A DNA stretch of 21,981 nucleotides from contig BFEA01000001.1 of assembly GCA_003427395.1 (NCBI GenBank), forward strand, positions 8,212,635 to 8,234,615, written 5' to 3'. The position numbers were made by a program, and so were the translations under genes. The notes below the pieces were generated by a model. The model was not told the origin of the DNA. It saw only the letters and a program-made list of their open reading frames with translations, and ran no database searches. Source of the stretch: Chara braunii. Lineage: Eukaryota > Streptophyta > Charophyceae > Charales > Characeae. Below, in pieces: positions 18,433-21,981 of the stretch; the first letter of the stretch is position 1; every line of letters begins with the position of its first letter.

Positions 18433-19290
18433 TCGCAGCCCTCGACCTCAAAGGTGCACGAAGCCGACCGAATAGGAATGATCCAGACCGTAGACTCCGC
18501 CTCGGAAAAACCCGAGGTATTCCTCCGAGCCTATCCTATAACCTGGAAAAGCGTTGAGTGTGACTGCGAGGTCTGGGGAAATCCCTCGGCCGCCATCCTA
18601 GATTCGGGATCGTCAGCGGTCGCCATTTCTTGGAGGTTGACGAAACAGTTGGGAAGAAAGGGACAGGTTCAACCCCTCCGACCGGATGAGCTGTATATAT
18701 CCGCTACGGAAGACAGTATTCATTGTAAGGCGCGAATAACGAACGTGCCTATACGGGTGGGGAGGGTGCACTGTTTGTGCGACGTGATCGTGTTGGATGT
18801 ACAGGCGTATAATATTCTGCTAGGCATTTCGTGGCAGGGGGCGGTTGTAGCGCGAATGCATTTTCACAGTTGTAAGGTGGTGCTCACATCGGCCCACCCC
18901 AAACCCCAAACGATACCAATGAGAGTGGCGGTGCGCATGCGCACCCAGCCGGCGCCTCGACTCACCACGAAAGCCCATCAAATCAACATGATCCGACGCC
19001 TGTCACTAGGCGAAAATGAACCATCGACGGAAACTGACGAGGCTGATGCACCCGACCGATATCCGATCCGAGTTCAGGATCGGTGGCGCCATTCTTGGCG
19101 GCGAGAACCACTGGAAATAGTTCAGAGCGAGTCCAACCGGTCGCACGCGTTCTCCTCCGTGGTACAGGGGGAACCCTTGCTGAGGGTGTCCCGAATAACA
19201 GACCTTTCAGAACCCCCTGCGTCCTTATATCTCAGGACGGACCCCCTACGTGAAAGATTTACCGAGCTGACCGTACCGATATTCCCTTAA
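18433..19290 (+). pseudogene. LTR-C aspartic protease
   Basis: The frame is the same as gag, after TAG 18430. It contains a retroviral-type aspartic protease: the catalytic Asp-Ser-Gly in AAILDSGSSAVAIS (Asp codon at 18601) and, about 70 residues later, the hydrophobic flap/core segment VLDVQAYNILLGISW. It would process the Gag-Pol polyprotein. A basic linker follows, and the frame ends at TAA 19288-19290 after ERFTELTVPIFP. RT text begins in the next frame at 19286. The segment that usually leads into RT (a proline-rich PxxRRPYRYS-like stretch) is missing, so a short deletion with a frame change is likely. The GTG at 18454 is not a start. Confidence 0.82.
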
Positions 19291-20650
19291 AGAAAGACAG
19301 CTGGCGTTGGAAAGGGTACGGGAATTTGAGCGGTTGGGGTGGGTCGAACCATCGCTGGGACCGTGGTCTTTTCCCGTGGTCCTCGTGCCAAAACGAAATG
19401 GTTCGGTCCGGTAATGTATCGACTACCGGAAATTGAACGCAATCACTACCAAAGATGTGTATCCCTTGCCGCGAATCGACGATTTGTTGGATGCTATCGG
19501 GGCGGCTCGAGTCTTTTCCAAGTTCGATATCCGACAAAGTTTTCATCATGTCGCAGTCCGACCGAAGGACCGACCCAAAACCACTTTTGTCCTATTTGAA
19601 GGTACGTGCCAATGGGTCCGGTGTCCCATGGAAATTTGTAACGCCCCTGCAACGTTTCAGCGAGCCCTAAATATGGCCTTCGCTGAGTTCGTTAACAAAA
19701 CCCGACTGACCCAGCCCCTGATCAATTTCTGCGTGGTTGTGTACATGGATGATATTTTGGTCTTTTCAAAAACACACGAGTACCACGTGGAACACATTGA
19801 GTGGGTTTTGCATGCACTAAAAGATGCGGGGTTCAAAGTGGCCTTGGAGAAAAGCGAGTTCTTCTTGTCGGAGATCTCATTCTTGGGGTACATCGTCACA
19901 GTTTATGGACTAAACCCGGATCCGAGGAAGGTGGCAGCAGTTCAAGAAGCCCCGGCGCCGGTCACACTCACCCAGGTTCGGGCTTTTCTAGGGCTGACAT
20001 CCTATTACCGACGCTTCATCAAGGGGTTCGCCGGTATAGCGAAGCCCCTCACGAACCTGCTGAAGAAAGAGGAACAACTGATCTGGACGCCGGAATGCGA
20101 AGCGACGTTTCAGGCGTTGAAGGAGGCTCTGACATCTGCTCCTGTGTTGGCGCGCCCCGACCCGACAAGACGGTTCGCACTGTACACAGACTGGCAGCCT
20201 CAGGCGATATCGGCGGTGCTGACTCAGCACGGGGCGGACGGCAGGGAACACGTCATTGAGTATGCGTCCAAGACGCTGAGCCAGGTGCAGGCTAATTACG
20301 AAGCGTGCAAAGGTGAATGTTTGGCGGTGGTGTGGGGGATCCTGCATTTCCGACCGTATCTTTACGGCCAGAAATTCCTGCTGGTAACGGATCATCAGCC
20401 GGTGCTATCCCTACGCAACAACATGGACTTCACGGGGACGCTGGGCAGGTGGGCGGTGCGTCTGCAAGACTATGACTTCGACATCCGCCACTGTGCCACG
20501 CGACAGCATGGTAACGCCGATGGATTAACACGCCTCCTGCCGCCCAACAAGTGTCCCGCCAACGAGCGACTCATTCCGTGGAGGCCAGAAGTCGAGACGA
20601 CGAAACCGCACTACGGAGAGCTACACGTGCTGCGCAAGAACGACGCCTGA
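19286..20650 (+). pseudogene. LTR-C reverse transcriptase and RNase H
   Basis: From 19286 the frame reads LKERQLALERVREFERLGWV and PWSFPVVLVPKRNGSV, then TAA 19412-19414, then CIDYRKLNAITTKDVYPLPR, the normal Ty3 RT entry. The first catalytic Asp is in VFSKFDIRQSFHHVAV and the active site is YMDD (19742-19753) in VVYMDDILVFS. FLGYIV and the RxFLGLTSYYRRFI thumb start follow. RNase H residues are Asp in YTDWQPQ (20189), Glu in GECLAVVWG (20315) and Asp in VTDHQPV (20390). YTDWQPQAISAVL differs from the usual TDASxxxxGAVL. The frame ends at TGA 20648-20650 after HGNADGLTR and a short tail. The single stop makes this copy non-functional unless read through. Confidence 0.92.
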
Positions 20651-20657
20651 GTCCGGA

Positions 20658-21981
20658 ATGGAGGTTTCGCTGGAGATGGCAGACGCGATCTCTTTGCCCT
20701 CATCCAACTCCCTCGCTCTCTCGTCTAGTCCCTACTCGTCCCCTGAAATGCATCTAAGTCCCTGTTTCTTCTGTACTTTGCCTATGGTCCCGGACCAAGA
20801 AGGGTCACATCCGGGAGGGCCCAGTTTTCTTTTATGGGTACAGTGTAGTCGGTGTCATACGGTCAAATCTCACGGACAGTGCGTTAGGTACCGAAGTGAA
20901 AAGACATGGGTCTGTCCCAACTGTAGAACGGACCAAGTCCCTACCGAGAAGCGGTATCTGGACGCCAGAACAGCCGACGGATTTGCGCCAAGTGCCCGTC
21001 GGGCAGAAGCCTGGACGGACCTTATGTTGCTACGGAGGCTGTCAGGCGACTCGCTGTCAGAACTTACTAAAGCTGAGAGGCGGAGAGTTACAGAGTGGGT
21101 GCAGGACTATCATTGGCAGGGACCGATGTTACAAAAACGAAAAGTCGATGATGACGGAGGGTCTAGCTGGTTGACGGTTCCACACCCTCTCGCTAGGTTC
21201 GATTGGACACGAGCCGCTCATGAAGAGGATGCAGTCCATTTCGCGGTCAAGTACACGGAAAAAGCCATAGAAAAGAACGGATGGTACTGGTCGGGAATCC
21301 GGGAAGATGTGAAATATATCGTTCAAAATTGCCCGGCCTGCACGGCGGACAAGGCGCCGATACAGATGCCTCGGACGATGGTGCCCACTCGTGTAAAGTG
21401 CCCCTTTCAGAGGGTTAGCATCGATATGACGGATATCAACGTTCCGAGAGGTCCCGTCGATCAGGGAGAACTCAATGTTCTTTTAGTAGCCGTCGATCAT
21501 TTTTCAAAATGGATCGAGGCGTACCCTATGACCAACCGGAATTCGCAGGAGGTAGCCTGGTACGTAAATCGATTTTTGTGCATGCATCTAGAAGTGGAAG
21601 AGGTACATATGGACAATGGGTCGGAATTTCAAGGCGAAGTGGAACGTCACCTAGTCAGGGCGGACGTTAAGATTATCTACTCGTCGGGCCATTGGCCTCA
21701 AGCCAATGGCCTGGTAGAGAATGCCAACCGACGGATTAAGACCGCCCTTAGACGGAATATCACTGCGGGAGACACCCGACCCTGGCCGGTCATTGTCGAC
21801 CACATCTTGGCCGTTTATCGGGCTACCCCACATGGTAGTACTGGGGTGTCCCCCTTTCAACTGAGAACCAATAGTGTCCCTCGGGTGCAATTGTCCCCCT
21901 TAGTAGGTACGGAAGTTAGAGCAACACGGGCCCAGAACCGAGATAAGGCCCGCCACTACATGGACTTAATGGCTAGGGCCT
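20658..21981 (+). CDS. LTR-C integrase with N-terminal PHD-like finger (open at window end)
   Basis: This frame is +1 relative to RT-RNase H and has no stop over 441 codons to the window end. I chose ATG 20658, but the frame is open further left and overlaps the RT stop, so the start is uncertain. A C4HC3 pattern spans residues 36-89 (C36, C39, C63, C66, H72, C75, C86, C89, with W84 two before C86): a PHD-like finger. The normal Gypsy integrase follows: HHCC finger (His 21219 and 21237, Cys 21330 and 21339; H-x5-H-x30-C-x2-C), then catalytic Asp 21423 (VSIDMTDI), Asp 21612 (MDNGSEF) and Glu 21717 (PQANGLVEN). It inserts the DNA copy into the genome. The last triad spacing is 34 residues, where 35 is usual. 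Confidence 0.88.
   Translation, partial: MEVSLEMADAISLPSSNSLALSSSPYSSPEMHLSPCFFCTLPMVPDQEGSHPGGPSFLLWVQCSRCHTVKSHGQCVRYRSEKTWVCPNCRTDQVPTEKRYLDARTADGFAPSARRAEAWTDLMLLRRLSGDSLSELTKAERRRVTEWVQDYHWQGPMLQKRKVDDDGGSSWLTVPHPLARFDWTRAAHEEDAVHFAVKYTEKAIEKNGWYWSGIREDVKYIVQNCPACTADKAPIQMPRTMVPTRVKCPFQRVSIDMTDINVPRGPVDQGELNVLLVAVDHFSKWIEAYPMTNRNSQEVAWYVNRFLCMHLEVEEVHMDNGSEFQGEVERHLVRADVKIIYSSGHWPQANGLVENANRRIKTALRRNITAGDTRPWPVIVDHILAVYRATPHGSTGVSPFQLRTNSVPRVQLSPLVGTEVRATRAQNRDKARHYMDLMARA

Larger units (their letters stand above)
16809..21981 (+). mobile_element. LTR-C: Ty3/Gypsy retrotransposon, internal region (3' end beyond window)
   Basis: The order PBS, gag, protease, RT, RNase H, integrase is the Ty3/Gypsy order; Ty1/Copia would have integrase before RT. 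The coding region is broken in gag (23-bp insertion, one stop), before the protease (one stop), between protease and RT (frame change, probable deletion) and once in RT. The integrase frame is open to the window end. The left LTR limit is unknown. No chromodomain can be judged because the integrase C-terminus is outside. Confidence 0.92.

Noticed and set aside
707-19414. Reassigned genetic code with TAA/TAG meaning Gln, as in some ulvophyte algae and ciliates
   Set aside because: Many interrupting stops sit where Gln would fit, but TGA stops also interrupt the frames (2081, 5454, 12515, 13295), and frameshifts show decay. C-to-T mutation explains all of them. A check on conserved host genes would settle it.

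Overview
This is eukaryotic nuclear DNA made almost entirely of decayed retrotransposons. No host gene could be supported. Plant-type LINEs carrying an endonuclease, a reverse transcriptase and a C-terminal CCHC finger (zf-RVT type), together with a Ty3/Gypsy element with a TGGTATCAGAGC primer-binding site (initiator Met tRNA, the usual plant primer), suggest a repeat-rich genome of the green plant lineage, possibly a streptophyte alga. The exact organism cannot be told from the sequence.

Layout. (1) Bases 1-2306 hold the endonuclease and RT part of a plus-strand LINE, called LINE-A here. (2) At 2306/2307 LINE-A is interrupted by about 10.16 kb. The first part of the insert is a minus-strand LINE, LINE-B, with a 30-base A tail (T on the plus strand), a perfect 11-bp hairpin just inside the tail, a full ORF2 (endonuclease, RT, zinc finger) and the C-terminal half of an ORF1. 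(3) From about 9571 the orientation flips. A plus-strand DUF4283-like ORF1 N-terminal half follows, then a T22 tract between two 85%-identical repeats, then a G-rich minisatellite of about 150-177 bp units. (4) At 12467 the sequence ATGAACC, which also ends at 2306, recurs and the LINE-A reading frame resumes in the same phase, running to 14113. (5) 14114-16808 has no convincing gene. It holds a 470-bp tandem duplication whose copies are separated by one N, plus CT-rich and leader sequence. (6) From 16809 to the window end is a Ty3/Gypsy element, called LTR-C: PBS, gag, protease, RT-RNase H and an open integrase frame that leaves the window. Its 3' LTR lies outside and the boundaries of its 5' LTR are not determinable.

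Decay pattern. Nearly all in-frame stops in the three elements fall where C-to-T change, on either strand, would turn Gln, Arg or Trp codons into stops, while the long frames remain otherwise open. The integrase frame of LTR-C is the exception: it has no stop over about 441 codons.

The most unusual item is at the start of that integrase frame: a Cys/His pattern in the C4HC3 order of a PHD finger, placed before the normal HHCC zinc finger and DDE core. It could be a chromatin-reading targeting module in a Ty3/Gypsy element.
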